Shown: positions 15,977-26,825 of the stretch, one piece after another
Layout: every line of letters starts with the position of its first letter
Numbering within the stretch: the first letter of the stretch is position 1
Assembly: GCA_046541515.1 (NCBI GenBank)
Contig: JBKHDD010000008.1
Span: 3,562 to 67,561 of the forward strand
From: CAYFVR01 sp046541515
Lineage (GTDB): Bacteria; Desulfobacterota; Desulfobacteria; Desulfobacterales; Desulfococcaceae
Reading direction: 5' to 3'
DNA length: 64,000 nt
Notes under the pieces: generated by a model
Database searches by the model: none
The model's input: only the letters and a program-made list of their open reading frames with translations
What the model was told of the DNA's origin: nothing
Translations under genes and position numbers: made by a program

Positions 15977-17395
15977 TTAGGCCGCCTCGGACATCTCCTT
16001 GGCTTTTTCCAGAACTTCCTCGATGCCGCCGACCATGTAGAAGGCCTGCTCGGGAATCTCGTCGTGCTTGCCGTCGACGATTTCCTTGAAGGCGCGGATG
16101 GTGTCTTCGATTTTGACGTACTTCCCGGCCTTCCCGGTGAAGGTCTCCGCAACGTGGAACGGCTGGGACAGAAACCGCTGCATCTTCCGGGCCCGGGCCA
16201 CGGTGACCTTGTCCTCGTCGGAAAGTTCCTCGATGCCGAGAATGGCGATGATGTCCTGAAGTTCCTTGTACTTTTGCAGGATCTGCTGCACCTGCCGGGC
16301 GGTGCGGTAGTGCTCCTCGCCGATGTAGTTGGGATCCAGAATTCGGGAGGTGGAGTCCAGCGGATCCACGGCGGGATAGATGCCCAGCTCCGCGATCTGC
16401 CGGGAGAGCACCACGGTTCCGTCCAAGTGGGCGAAGGTGGTGGCCGGCGCGGGGTCGGTCAAGTCGTCGGCGGGCACGTACACGCACTGAACGGCGGTGA
16501 TGGAGCCCTTGTCGGTGGAGGTGATCCGCTCCTGCAAACCGCCGAGATCGACGGCCAGGGTGGGCTGGTAGCCCACGGCGCTGGGCATGCGGCCCAGCAG
16601 CGAGGACACTTCCTGGCCGGCCTGGGTGAAGCGGAAGATGTTGTCGATGAACATCAGCACGTCCTGGCCTTCCACATCCCGGAAATACTCCGCGGCGGTC
16701 AGGGCGGACAGGGCCACCCGGGCGCGGGCGCCCGGCGGTTCGGTCATCTGGCCGTAAACCAGGGCCGCCTTGGGAAGAACGCCGGAGTCCTTCATTTCGT
16801 GGTAAAGGTCGTTGCCTTCGCGGGTCCGCTCGCCCACGCCGGCGAACACGGAGATGCCGCCGTGGTGCATGGCGATGTTGTGGACCATTTCCATCATGAT
16901 AACGGTCTTGCCCACGCCGGCGCCGCCGAACATCCCCATTTTGCCGCCTCGGGGGAAGGGCACCAGCAGGTCGATCACCTTGACGCCGGTTTCCAGCACG
17001 CGGACGGTGGTGTCCTGCTCGGTGAAGGCCGGCGCCAGCCGATGGATCGGCATCATCTTTTCCTGGCTGATGTCGCCGAGCCCGTCCACCGGGCGGCCGA
17101 CCACGTTGAGCACCCGGCCCAGGGCCGCTTCGCCCACGGGCATCTGAATGGGGGCGCCGGTGTCTTTCACGGGGGCGCCGCGAACGAGACCGTCGGTGAC
17201 GTCCATGGCGATGGTCCGGACCACGTTGTCGCCCAGGTGCTGGGCCACCTCAACCACCAGGTTGTCTTCCTCGTCGCCGATGGCCTTGTTGCTGATCAGC
17301 AACGCCGAAAGGATTTCCGGAAGCTTGCCCTGCTCGAACTCCACGTCGACGACAGGCCCGAGAACCTGCACGATTTTTCCGATATTGTCTGCCAT
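15977..17395 (-). CDS. atpD: ATP synthase F1 subunit beta
   Basis: This 472-residue catalytic subunit has P-loop GGAGVGKT (near residue 155), the GERTREGNDLY motif, and ALSALTAAEYFRD...DVLMFIDNIFRFTQAG with the Walker B aspartate. Three copies with alpha form the F1 hexamer, where ADP and phosphate are joined at the membrane's cytoplasmic face. The length is standard. It lies between atpG and atpC as in the usual order. Confidence 0.97.
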   Translation of the reverse strand: MADNIGKIVQVLGPVVDVEFEQGKLPEILSALLISNKAIGDEEDNLVVEVAQHLGDNVVRTIAMDVTDGLVRGAPVKDTGAPIQMPVGEAALGRVLNVVGRPVDGLGDISQEKMMPIHRLAPAFTEQDTTVRVLETGVKVIDLLVPFPRGGKMGMFGGAGVGKTVIMMEMVHNIAMHHGGISVFAGVGERTREGNDLYHEMKDSGVLPKAALVYGQMTEPPGARARVALSALTAAEYFRDVEGQDVLMFIDNIFRFTQAGQEVSSLLGRMPSAVGYQPTLAVDLGGLQERITSTDKGSITAVQCVYVPADDLTDPAPATTFAHLDGTVVLSRQIAELGIYPAVDPLDSTSRILDPNYIGEEHYRTARQVQQILQKYKELQDIIAILGIEELSDEDKVTVARARKMQRFLSQPFHVAETFTGKAGKYVKIEDTIRAFKEIVDGKHDEIPEQAFYMVGGIEEVLEKAKEMSEAA

Positions 17396-17428
17396 TGGAA
17401 AAAAACCTCCTGAAATGGGTTGGTCGGA

Positions 17429-18316
17429 TCAGCCCTTCAGCGCTTCGGCGCCGCCGACGATGTCCATAAGTTCCCCGGTGATGGCCGCCTGCCGAGCCTT
17501 GTTGTAGGTCAGCGTCAGCCGCTCGATCATATCGTTGCATGCCTGGGTCGCGTTGTTCATGGCCATCATCCGCGCGGCGTGCTCGCTGGTGGACGTTTCC
17601 AGCAGGCCCCGGTAAATCTGCACGTAGACGTTTCGGGGCAACATGTCGCCGAGAAGCTCGTCCGCGGAGGGCTCGCAGATATGTTCCGCCAGATACGGAA
17701 CGTCTTCCGCCTGCGCGGCTTCCTCCTCCGCCAACAGGGGAGGAATGGGAAGAATCTGCTGGACCACCGGCACTTGGCGGGCCATGGTCTGAAACTCGGA
17801 CGAAACCAAATAGACCTCGTCATAGGTGCCGTCCAGGAAGTCCTGCACCAGCTTGCGGCCGGCATTGGCCGCCACGCCGAAGTCGAAGCGACCGCCCACG
17901 ACGCCAAGGTATTCGTCGGCGATGGGCAGCTTGGTTTTGCGGGCCCAGTCCCGCCCTTTCTTGCCGAAGGCCGTCATGGAAAGGGACAGCTCGGGCCGCT
18001 CCTTCACCAGTTGATCGGCCGCGTCGATCAGGTTGGCGTTGAAACCGCCGCAAAGGCCCCGGTCGGATGTGCACAGAACGATATGCACGTTTTCGACCGT
18101 CTCCCGGGGCAAAAGGAGGGGGCTGGCCTCGTCCCCGGCCTTTCCCGCCAAGCTGCCGAGAACCTCGGCGAACTTGGACGCGTACGGCCGAAAGGCCTCC
18201 ATGTCTCCCTGCGCGCCGCGAAGCTTGGACGCCGCGACCATGTTCATGGCCTTGGTGATCTGCTTCGTCTTTTTTACGGCGGAGATTTTGTTTTGAACAT
18301 CCTTCAAGGTCGCCAT
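17429..18316 (-). CDS. atpG: ATP synthase F1 subunit gamma
   Basis: This 295-residue rotor subunit begins MATLKDVQNKISAVKKTKQITKAMNMV and ends with the conserved NNATQACNDMIERLTLTYNKARQA helix. Together these form the coiled shaft that turns inside the alpha-beta ring. It sits 12 bases after atpA. The length and termini are typical. Confidence 0.97.
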   Translation of the reverse strand: MATLKDVQNKISAVKKTKQITKAMNMVAASKLRGAQGDMEAFRPYASKFAEVLGSLAGKAGDEASPLLLPRETVENVHIVLCTSDRGLCGGFNANLIDAADQLVKERPELSLSMTAFGKKGRDWARKTKLPIADEYLGVVGGRFDFGVAANAGRKLVQDFLDGTYDEVYLVSSEFQTMARQVPVVQQILPIPPLLAEEEAAQAEDVPYLAEHICEPSADELLGDMLPRNVYVQIYRGLLETSTSEHAARMMAMNNATQACNDMIERLTLTYNKARQAAITGELMDIVGGAEALKG

Positions 18317-18328
18317 AATTCGCCCTTT

Positions 18329-19845
<1,517 letters not shown>

Positions 19846-19846
<1 letters not shown>

Positions 19847-20400
19847 TAGGCACTCTCACCCCTTTTTAAGGTTTCTTTCATATTTTGTAACTGGGTCCGG
19901 ATGCTGCCATCCAGCACCATGTCGCCGATCCGGGCAACCAGCCCGCCGATGAGTTCGGGGTCGGTCTGAACATCCAGCTTGACCACCTTCCCGGTCCGCC
20001 GGGACAGCGCGTCTCGCACCTTGTCCACCGCGTCGTCGCTCAGCTCCGCGGCGGAAATCAGACTTGCCCGGGCCACCCCTTTAAGTTCGTCGGCCAGTCC
20101 CTGATAGAATTCATCGATGCTGTGAATAAACTCCAGCCTTCCTTTATCGAACAACAGGTCCAGAAAAGAGGCGAGCGTCTTGGAAAGGCCCATTTTTTCG
20201 ACCGCGGAACGCAACACCCGCTTCCGTCCGGCGTCTTCGTAGAGCGGGTTCAGAACCGCCTCTTCCAGGTTCGGATTTTGGGCCATCGCGTAGGCGAAGC
20301 GGGAAAGTTCGTCCCGGTAGGTCTCGGCCTGGCCGTCCTCTTTTCCGATCAGCAGAAGCGCTTTGGCATATCGGCGTGCCACCGCGAGATTTCGTTTCAC
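19846..20400 (-). CDS. atpH: ATP synthase F1 subunit delta
   Basis: This 184-residue OSCP-type subunit has N-terminal NLAVARRYAKALL and a C-terminal GGLVARIGDMVLDGSIRTQL motif. It links the b/b' stalk to the top of F1. Its start codon overlaps the end of atpF by one base, and its end overlaps atpA. Confidence 0.95.
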
Positions 20401-21032
20401 TAGGCCACCACCTTTTCCAGGTATTCATCCACCAGTCGATCCTGATCGTCGCCGGTCATGCTGGAGCGGATGAGCGCCTCGGCCTTTCCAAGGGCTTCTT
20501 CCAGCACTTCCTCCTGCAGCCGGGCCTTGGCCTTCTTGTATTCAAAGGCGATGTTCCGCTGGGCCTGCTGCTGGAGTTTTTCGGCGGACTGTTCCGCTTC
20601 GGCGAGAATTCGCTTCCGGGCTTCCTGGCCCTGCCGTTCATACTCGGCAATGATCTTGCCGGCCTCGTCGTCCAGGGCGGCCAGCTTCCGCTCGTATTCC
20701 GCCAGCTCCACCTCGGCCTGCTTCTTTCGGTTTTCCAGGTCGGCGAGTTCGTCCTTGATGCCTTCGATTCGGGCGTTCAGCGCCTTGCCGACCGGCTTCC
20801 GCAACAAAAAGAAAAGGGCGATGGCCAGCACACCGAAGTTCATCACCCGGTATGTATCCGTGGCCACCCACCCTTTCGGTTCGCCGCCGTGCTCGCCTTC
20901 ACCGTGTCCGCCCCCGGTCGCCCCCAAGGCGGGAAGGGCAAAGCCAAGCATCAAAACCATCGCCAGGGCAAGCAGGAACGCGGGTTTTCGGCGCGTCCAC
21001 GAGCGCCGCAAGCCAACTCCAGGTTTCTCCAT
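20400..21032 (-). CDS. atpF: ATP synthase F0 subunit b
   Basis: This 210-residue protein is longer than usual because of an N-terminal extension. A signal-like hydrophobic stretch (residues 17-40) is followed by a Gly/His-rich linker, then the real membrane anchor YRVMNFGVLAIALFFLLRKPVG (about residues 62-83). A long charged coiled coil follows. It forms the stator with the b' protein. The extra N-terminal segment suggests export and cleavage of a leader, or a second membrane pass. It overlaps b' by one base. Confidence 0.93.
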   Translation of the reverse strand: MEKPGVGLRRSWTRRKPAFLLALAMVLMLGFALPALGATGGGHGEGEHGGEPKGWVATDTYRVMNFGVLAIALFFLLRKPVGKALNARIEGIKDELADLENRKKQAEVELAEYERKLAALDDEAGKIIAEYERQGQEARKRILAEAEQSAEKLQQQAQRNIAFEYKKAKARLQEEVLEEALGKAEALIRSSMTGDDQDRLVDEYLEKVVA

Positions 21033-21457
21033 TACACGGCCCTCCCCAAAATTTTTTGACCGATCTCTCGCGCAAACTCGTCCGCGCGCTCCATCAACGC
21101 GCTGCGGACCGATTCCACGTCCTTGGCGATGTCTTCCCGAACCTTGGCCAGTTCGGCCTGGGCATTGCGGTTGATCTCCGCGACGATCTCCCGCTCCTTG
21201 GTTTCGGCCTCGTCCACCACGGCGTCCCGCTTTTTCATGCCTTCGGCGCGGGCATTTTTGATGCCCTCTTCATAGGCCTGATTCTTCTCCTTCACCCGAT
21301 TTGCGGACGCGTCGATTCCGGTCTTGAGGCCGTCGATCTTCTCGCTCCGCTGGCGCAGGATATTCCGGATCGGACGATACACGAACTTGTTCATCGCCCA
21401 GATCAGAACCAAGAAATTGGCGATCTGAAAGAATAGCGAACTGTCGACACTGATCAT
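21032..21457 (-). CDS. atpF': ATP synthase F0 subunit b'
   Basis: This 141-residue protein has one N-terminal membrane segment (SLFFQIANFLVLIWAMNKFVY, about residues 6-26) followed by coiled coil. It differs from the b protein downstream, so the stator is a b/b' heterodimer, as in many deltaproteobacteria, alphaproteobacteria and cyanobacteria. It is the first gene of the operon. The a and c subunits are not next to it and must lie elsewhere. Confidence 0.92.
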   Translation of the reverse strand: MISVDSSLFFQIANFLVLIWAMNKFVYRPIRNILRQRSEKIDGLKTGIDASANRVKEKNQAYEEGIKNARAEGMKKRDAVVDEAETKEREIVAEINRNAQAELAKVREDIAKDVESVRSALMERADEFAREIGQKILGRAV

Positions 21458-21523
21458 CTCGACTCCCTCAACTCCTGTGGTTTACGGCAAAAAATGCACC
21501 ACGCCCTCACAAATTTGGGCGTA

Positions 21524-21551
21524 TGTATCATCCGAACCCGGAATTTGTCAA
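21524..21551 (-). promoter_or_regulatory. Probable promoter of the ATP synthase operon
   Basis: On the minus strand a perfect TTGACA (21546-21551) is followed after 16 bases by GATACA (21524-21529), in an overlapping GATACATAC context. The distance to the atpF' start is about 70 bases. The -10 match is moderate. Confidence 0.42.
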
Positions 21552-21667
21552 AGGATTTTTAGACCGATTAATTTACCCCGAGGGCGGTCGGAAGGCCCCG
21601 GTTTTTACCCAAAACGAAGCCGGAAGCCCCGGATTCTCTCGCGGTTTGGAAAGCCGAAGGCCTCGGT

Positions 21668-21686
21668 GAAAATTCGAAGAATTTTC
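21668..21686. repeat. Perfect palindrome GAAAATTC-GAA-GAATTTTC
   Basis: An 8-base inverted repeat with a 3-base spacer lies in the gap between the bactofilin gene and the ATP synthase promoter. It has the size and symmetry of an operator for a dimeric regulator. It could also be a small hairpin behind the bactofilin gene. No binding protein can be named. Confidence 0.45.
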
Positions 21687-21770
21687 GGTCGATTTTTCGC
21701 TCGACGCGAAAGGGATTCGAAGGCGGATTTCCGGAAGAAACCGCCCTCCGAACCGGCCCATATCGGCTGG

Positions 21771-22190
21771 TCAATTATTTTCCGGAATCTCCTCCGGGCT
21801 CGGGGGCGCGTTCCCTAGGGCGAACCGCTCCGCCGGTTGGCGGGAACGCGGGGCCTTGGTGCCGCAGTTGCCGTTGAAAGTGGCGCCGGAATCGATGGAA
21901 ATGGTAGGCGCGTAGATGTCCCCGTTGACCACGCCCGGGGCCAGAACGTCAATGCGATCCCGCGCCTGTATGCAGCCGGTCACCCGCCCCATCACCACCG
22001 CCACGTCCACGTCGATGTCGGCGTCGACGACCGCCCGCTCCCCGACGATCACCGTTCCGCCGGCCCCCTCGATCCGGCCGTTCACCCGGCCGTCCAGCCG
22101 AACCGTTCCCTGGAAAGACAGCGTCCCCTCCAATGCGGCGTCCGCGCCCAGAAAAGTGGTGACCGCCGCGGGACGTTTGCGCTTTTTCAT
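21771..22190 (-). CDS. Bactofilin family cytoskeletal protein
   Basis: This 139-residue protein has the bactofilin beta-helix core: TFLGADAALEGTLSFQGTVRLDGRVNGRIEG, then repeated hydrophobic-Gly turns up to SGATFNGNC. It is flanked by short disordered tails. Bactofilins polymerise without nucleotide and commonly position cell-wall enzymes. It lies downstream of the rodA/mrdA/mre genes on the same strand, consistent with a role in cell shape. Confidence 0.88.
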   Translation of the reverse strand: MKKRKRPAAVTTFLGADAALEGTLSFQGTVRLDGRVNGRIEGAGGTVIVGERAVVDADIDVDVAVVMGRVTGCIQARDRIDVLAPGVVNGDIYAPTISIDSGATFNGNCGTKAPRSRQPAERFALGNAPPSPEEIPENN

Positions 22191-22328
22191 GCCATTCCCC
22201 CCGTTTTACGACACTTCGCCCGCCCGGCGCAGGATCGTTTCCGCCGGCCGCGCCGAAACCATTTGGGATCTATCCAACGCAAGCCCATCCATGGGCCGAA
22301 GCAACGACGAGCCGACCCGGAAGCCGGA

Positions 22329-23423
22329 TCATCGCACCACGAAGCGCCGCATGCTCACATTGGCCAGCAGCCCGATGCACACCATGATGGTGAGAATGGA
22401 GGAGCCGCCGTAGCTGACCAGCGGAAGCGGCATGCCCACCACCGGCATGAGGCCCATGACCATCCCCAGGTTGATCAGCGCCTGCCAGAAAATCATGGCC
22501 GTGGCTCCGATCGCCAAAATCGTGCCGAAATGATCCCGGCAAGCGAACGCGATGCCCAGTCCCCGGGCGAGAAGAAAAAAGAAGGCCAGACAGACGACGA
22601 AGGCGCCGATAAAGCCCCACTCTTCCGCCAGAACCGAAAAAATGAAATCGGTATGTTGCTCCGGCAGAAAGGCCAGGGTGTTTTGGGTTCCCTGAAACAG
22701 CCCCTTGCCATGAATCATCCCGGAGCCGATGGCGATTTTGGACTGGATAATGTGATACCCCGCGCCCATCGGGTCCCGATCCGGATCCAGGAAGGTAAGA
22801 ATCCGCTGCCGCTGATAGTCCTTGAGGAAAAAAAAACCGACCGATGCCGCCAGGCCCCCCAAAATGGAAAGCGCCGCCAGGCTCCGCCGTTCGATTTTCA
22901 CGAACAGCGTCATGGAGCCGGCGATGAGAAGAAGCACCAGGCCGGTTCCAAGGTCGGGCTGCTGGACGATGAGGCCAAACGGCAAGGCGGTCAACGCCAG
23001 GGGAACGCCCAGCTCCCGCAGACGAAATCCCTCCAGCTTGATCCGACGGGCGAAAAAGCGGGCCAGCACCAGGACGACCGCGATTTTGGCCAGCTCCGAT
23101 GGCTGCAAGGTCAGCGGCCCCAGGGCCAGCCAACGGCGCGAGCCGCCCACCAGCTTTCCCGCGAACAGCACGGCGACCAGCAATCCCATGCAGAGGGAAT
23201 AAATGGGGTAGGCCCACCTCTCCAGCGATTTGTAATCCAGCAGACAAATAAACAGAACGGCGCCCAGCCCCGCGCCGTACCAAACCCATTGCTTCAGGTA
23301 GAGATCGGCATGGACGGTTCCCGACACGGCGCTGTAGATGGTCACCAGCCCCACCCCGCAAAGGAAGAGCGTGAGAAACAGAAGGCCCCAGTCCAGGTTT
23401 TCGATCAGGCGTCGGTCGAACAT
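22329..23423 (-). CDS. rodA: Rod shape-determining protein RodA (SEDS glycosyltransferase)
   Basis: This 364-residue membrane protein has about ten hydrophobic segments. It shows SEDS signatures including GGSRRWLALGPLTLQPSELAK, PDLGTGLVLL and the C-terminal MPLPLVSYGGSS. RodA polymerises lipid II during side-wall growth together with PBP2. The start is the ATG at 23421-23423, 5 bases after the mrdA stop. Confidence 0.95.
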   Translation of the reverse strand: MFDRRLIENLDWGLLFLTLFLCGVGLVTIYSAVSGTVHADLYLKQWVWYGAGLGAVLFICLLDYKSLERWAYPIYSLCMGLLVAVLFAGKLVGGSRRWLALGPLTLQPSELAKIAVVLVLARFFARRIKLEGFRLRELGVPLALTALPFGLIVQQPDLGTGLVLLLIAGSMTLFVKIERRSLAALSILGGLAASVGFFFLKDYQRQRILTFLDPDRDPMGAGYHIIQSKIAIGSGMIHGKGLFQGTQNTLAFLPEQHTDFIFSVLAEEWGFIGAFVVCLAFFFLLARGLGIAFACRDHFGTILAIGATAMIFWQALINLGMVMGLMPVVGMPLPLVSYGGSSILTIMVCIGLLANVSMRRFVVR

Positions 23424-23428
23424 GGCCG

Positions 23429-25282
23429 TTATTCCACCGTCGTCAAATTCCCGGCGATTTCCGGATTCACGCCCAGAAAATGGGCGCGGATGATCTCCGC
23501 CGCGATGGGCGCGGCCGTTCCAGAACCTTTCTCGCCATGCTCCACCAGAACCGCGACCGCAATTTGGGCGGACTCGCGCTCGCCGATGGCGACAAACCAG
23601 GCATGGGGCTTGTGACGGTCGTTCAGATTCTCGGGATCCATCTCTTCCGTCCGTTTGCTGATCACCTGGGCCGTGCCGGTTTTCCCGCTGATCCGGATAT
23701 CGGACATGGCCACCCCCCGTGCCGTGCCCCGGGGGCCGTTCACCACCCGCCAGAGTCCCTGGCGCACGATCTCCAGGTTCTCGGGGCTGGCCGGGAGTCG
23801 GCCGAAGGCTTCCGGTTCGCGCCGGGAAACCACTTGGCCGTCCAAACTTTCCACCTGTCGAACGATCCGTGGCCGATAGAGGGTTCCGCCGTTGGCCACC
23901 GCGGCGGTCAACACCGCGATTTGCAGGGGCGTCGCCAGATTGTACCCCTGACCGATGGCGATGGAAAGGGTTTCCCCCCGCTGCCAGGCGACTCCGGTAC
24001 GGCGGCGCTTCCAGGCGGCGGTGGGAATCAGGCCGGCCCCCTCGTTGTCCAGCTCGACGCCGGTGGGTTGTCCCAACCCGCATTTTTGGGCGTATTCGGC
24101 CAGCCGGTCCACGCCGAGGCGATCGCCCACTTGATAAAAAAAGACGTCGCAGGAAACGGCCAGGGCCTCCGCCACCGCAACGTGCCCGTGTCCGCCCCGC
24201 TTCCAGCACCGAAAAGTGCGATCTCCGAAAACCAGATGGCCCGGGCAGAAAAATTCGGTTTCCTCGTCGACGACCCCGGCCTCCAGGGCCGCCAGAGCCG
24301 TCACAATTTTATAGGTGGAAGCCGGCGGGTATTCGGCCTGGACCACCTTGTTTTCCATGGGCCGATCGGGATTGGAAATCAGGCTGCGCCACTCCTCGTG
24401 GCTCATGCCCTGGACGAAAGCGTTGGGATCGAATCCTGGATTGCTGACCATGGCCAGCACTTCGCCGTTGGCCGGGTCAATGGCCACCAACGCCCCCACC
24501 TTTTCGGCGAACAAATCTTCCGCCCGTTGCTGAAGATTCAGATCCAGGGTCAGCCGAAGATTTTGCCCCGGCGCCGGCTCCACCCGATCCAGCACCCGCA
24601 CCACCCGGCCTCGGGCGTCCACCTCCACCTGGCGCCCCCCGTTCTCGCCCCGAAGCAAAGATTCGGCGGTGCGCTCCACGCCATAACGCCCCACGTAATC
24701 TCCGCCCCGGGCGCCCGGATACCGGTCGCTTCTCAGCTCGTCGGGGCGAATCTCGCTAAGGTACCCAATCAGGTGGGGGGCCACCCCGGTGAGATAATGG
24801 CGAAGGGGCTGCACGTCCACCACGATTCCCGGCAGGTCGAACCGATGGGCCTCCACCACGGCCAGCAAATCCCGCCCGATATCTCGCATGAGGGTCAGCG
24901 GGCGATAGTCTGGGGTTGCCCCGCGTTTTTCGATGGCCGCCTCAAAGCGGGACACCGGAATTCCGGTATAACCCGAAAGCCGGGCCAGGGTTTCCGGCAC
25001 GGGCCGGGCGTCCTTCAACACAATCTGCAAATGAAACGCGGGCCGATTGTCCACCAGCAACGCGCCGTTGCGGTCGTAGATGACCCCCCGGGGCGCTTCG
25101 ATGGTCTGCAGACGAATGCAATTGTTTTCCGAAAGCCGGCGATATTCAGGCCCTTCCAGCACCTGCAAAACGAACAGCCGGAAGCCCAGAACGCCGAAGG
25201 CCAGCAGGATCACGGCCGCCGCCCCGGTCAGTCGGACCTTGTACCACTCGGAAAAAACCGGGTCGAGATAGGGATTGGGCAT
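23429..25282 (-). CDS. mrdA: Penicillin-binding protein 2 (elongation transpeptidase)
   Basis: This 617-residue protein has an N-terminal membrane anchor (about residues 17-40), a dimerisation domain starting near APRGVIYDRNG, and the transpeptidase domain. That domain has the active serine in PPASTYK, the SCD motif and KTGTAQ. It cross-links peptidoglycan in the rod complex with RodA, MreC and MreD. A 184-base gap separates it from mreD upstream; rodA follows after 5 bases. Confidence 0.95.
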   Translation of the reverse strand: MPNPYLDPVFSEWYKVRLTGAAAVILLAFGVLGFRLFVLQVLEGPEYRRLSENNCIRLQTIEAPRGVIYDRNGALLVDNRPAFHLQIVLKDARPVPETLARLSGYTGIPVSRFEAAIEKRGATPDYRPLTLMRDIGRDLLAVVEAHRFDLPGIVVDVQPLRHYLTGVAPHLIGYLSEIRPDELRSDRYPGARGGDYVGRYGVERTAESLLRGENGGRQVEVDARGRVVRVLDRVEPAPGQNLRLTLDLNLQQRAEDLFAEKVGALVAIDPANGEVLAMVSNPGFDPNAFVQGMSHEEWRSLISNPDRPMENKVVQAEYPPASTYKIVTALAALEAGVVDEETEFFCPGHLVFGDRTFRCWKRGGHGHVAVAEALAVSCDVFFYQVGDRLGVDRLAEYAQKCGLGQPTGVELDNEGAGLIPTAAWKRRRTGVAWQRGETLSIAIGQGYNLATPLQIAVLTAAVANGGTLYRPRIVRQVESLDGQVVSRREPEAFGRLPASPENLEIVRQGLWRVVNGPRGTARGVAMSDIRISGKTGTAQVISKRTEEMDPENLNDRHKPHAWFVAIGERESAQIAVAVLVEHGEKGSGTAAPIAAEIIRAHFLGVNPEIAGNLTTVE

Positions 25283-25466
25283 ATCAATATTTCCAGCGCA
25301 ACATGCCGTCCACCGGCCGGCCCACTCGCGGAAAGCGGGGTGTTTGCCGTCCGGGCAGCATTCCATGGCAAGGGCAACGGCGGAACCGATTGGCCCGCTT
25401 CCTCTCGCCGATTTATCATTCCCCCGGGTTCTCCGGAAAAAGTCGCCGGAATCGGCTCGCTCCCGG

Positions 25467-25985
25467 TCAGGCGGAAGTCCGTTCTTCCGGGCCGGGGTCC
25501 AGCCAGCGACGAAAGACGGCGTGGAGGCCCCGAAGAACGCCGACAACCAGCGGGCCGGTGACCATTCCGGCCGCCAGCCGAAGGAACAGTCCGGGCCAAC
25601 CGCGCAACAGCAGCCGGCCCAGGCCCAATTCCCAGGAAATGGCAAGAAATAGCAGATGCTCCATCAAAATGCCGCCCGCGACCCCCAGGGCCGGCAACAA
25701 GCCATGCTCTCGCCGAAAAAAACGGCCGCCCCACCAGACCCCCAGATACGCCCACAGATAGGTGAGGCCAAACAGGCCGAACGGAGCCGCGGAAATGCCG
25801 TCGGCCAGGAAACCGGCGAGAAGCAAGGCAGAGAGCCCTTCGGCGAAAGGGCGGCTGGTGGCCAGAAACACCACAAAGGGAATCAACGGATCGTATAGCG
25901 GGCCGGGCGGAACCAGATGGGAAAACAGCGTGGTCTGGAGAACCAGGAGAACGAGGCAGGCCATCAAATGGAAGCCGAAATTCAT
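25467..25985 (-). CDS. mreD: Rod shape-determining protein MreD
   Basis: This 172-residue hydrophobic protein has about five membrane segments, beginning MNFGFHLMACLVLLVLQTTLF. MreD proteins are poorly conserved, but position directly behind mreC (4-base overlap), size and topology identify it. It belongs to the elongasome that links MreB filaments to wall synthesis. Confidence 0.88.
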   Translation of the reverse strand: MNFGFHLMACLVLLVLQTTLFSHLVPPGPLYDPLIPFVVFLATSRPFAEGLSALLLAGFLADGISAAPFGLFGLTYLWAYLGVWWGGRFFRREHGLLPALGVAGGILMEHLLFLAISWELGLGRLLLRGWPGLFLRLAAGMVTGPLVVGVLRGLHAVFRRWLDPGPEERTSA

Positions 25986-26821
25986 GGGGGCGGTTCCACC
26001 CCTTCGTCCGGCGGAGGCTTCAGAATCACCAGCACCTCTTCAAGGGTGTCGAAGTCCACGAAAGGCAACACCTGTATCTCCTGAAAAATGCCGGTTCCGC
26101 GGGGATTGACCGTTTGCACGCGGCCGATCCGCAACCCCTTGGGGTAAATCCCGTCCAAACCCGAGGTAATCAGCACCTGGGATTCGATCAGGGGATAGCG
26201 GCGAAGCACATAGGCAAACGAAAGAGCGGGGCTGGAGTTCCCCTTGACCACGCCCCGGGCCCGGGTGGCCTGCACCAGGGCATCCACGGAGCTGTTCTGG
26301 TCGATGATCAAAAGGACGCGGGAATAATGGCGCGCCGTTTGGGACACCACGCCGACCACGCCTTCGGCGACCACCACCGGGAGCCCTCGACGAAGCCCGT
26401 CGGCCTCCCCTTTATCCAGGGTGAGGCTTTTGAACCAGGGAGAGGGATCGCGGGCGACAACTTCGGCGGCCACCGCGGTGGGCGTCATCCGGCTTCGAAA
26501 ACGCAGCAAGCGGCGAAGCCGATCGTTCTCCATCCGCGTTTCCGCGCACCGATGTATTTCGGACCGGACTTCCGCCAGTTCGGACCGAAGGCGCTCGTTC
26601 TCCTCGCCCGCGGCCACCAGGGAAAAATAACGCCGCCAAGTCCGACGGCAACGAGCCACGCCCCAATGAACCGCGTCTTGCAACGGCGCCGCAAGCGAAA
26701 GGGCCAAGCGGCCCGGCCCCTCCGCGGTTTCCGGTTCGCGGCGGGAAAGGAGAATGAAGACGGCGTTCAGCAGGATCAGCAGCGCGATCAGCGCGGCCCA
26801 GACCGCCCGTTTCGAAAACAT
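25982..26821 (-). CDS. mreC: Rod shape-determining protein MreC
   Basis: This 279-residue protein has an N-terminal membrane anchor (residues 7-25), a coiled coil (about 60-95), then two beta domains. These contain VVARDPSPWFKSLTLDKGEADGL and VLITSGLDGIYPKGLRIG, both MreC hallmarks. It is periplasmic and scaffolds PBP2. It starts 4 bases after mreB ends. Confidence 0.94.
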   Translation of the reverse strand: MFSKRAVWAALIALLILLNAVFILLSRREPETAEGPGRLALSLAAPLQDAVHWGVARCRRTWRRYFSLVAAGEENERLRSELAEVRSEIHRCAETRMENDRLRRLLRFRSRMTPTAVAAEVVARDPSPWFKSLTLDKGEADGLRRGLPVVVAEGVVGVVSQTARHYSRVLLIIDQNSSVDALVQATRARGVVKGNSSPALSFAYVLRRYPLIESQVLITSGLDGIYPKGLRIGRVQTVNPRGTGIFQEIQVLPFVDFDTLEEVLVILKPPPDEGVEPPP

Positions 26822-26825
26822 GGGG

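Larger units (their letters stand above)
21458..21770. other. Gap between ATP synthase operon and bactofilin gene
   Basis: About 310 bases. The half next to atpF' holds the probable operon promoter (21524-21551). The half next to the bactofilin gene holds a perfect palindrome (21668-21686) and several GC-rich inverted words, but no coding frame that I believe. Confidence 0.5.
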
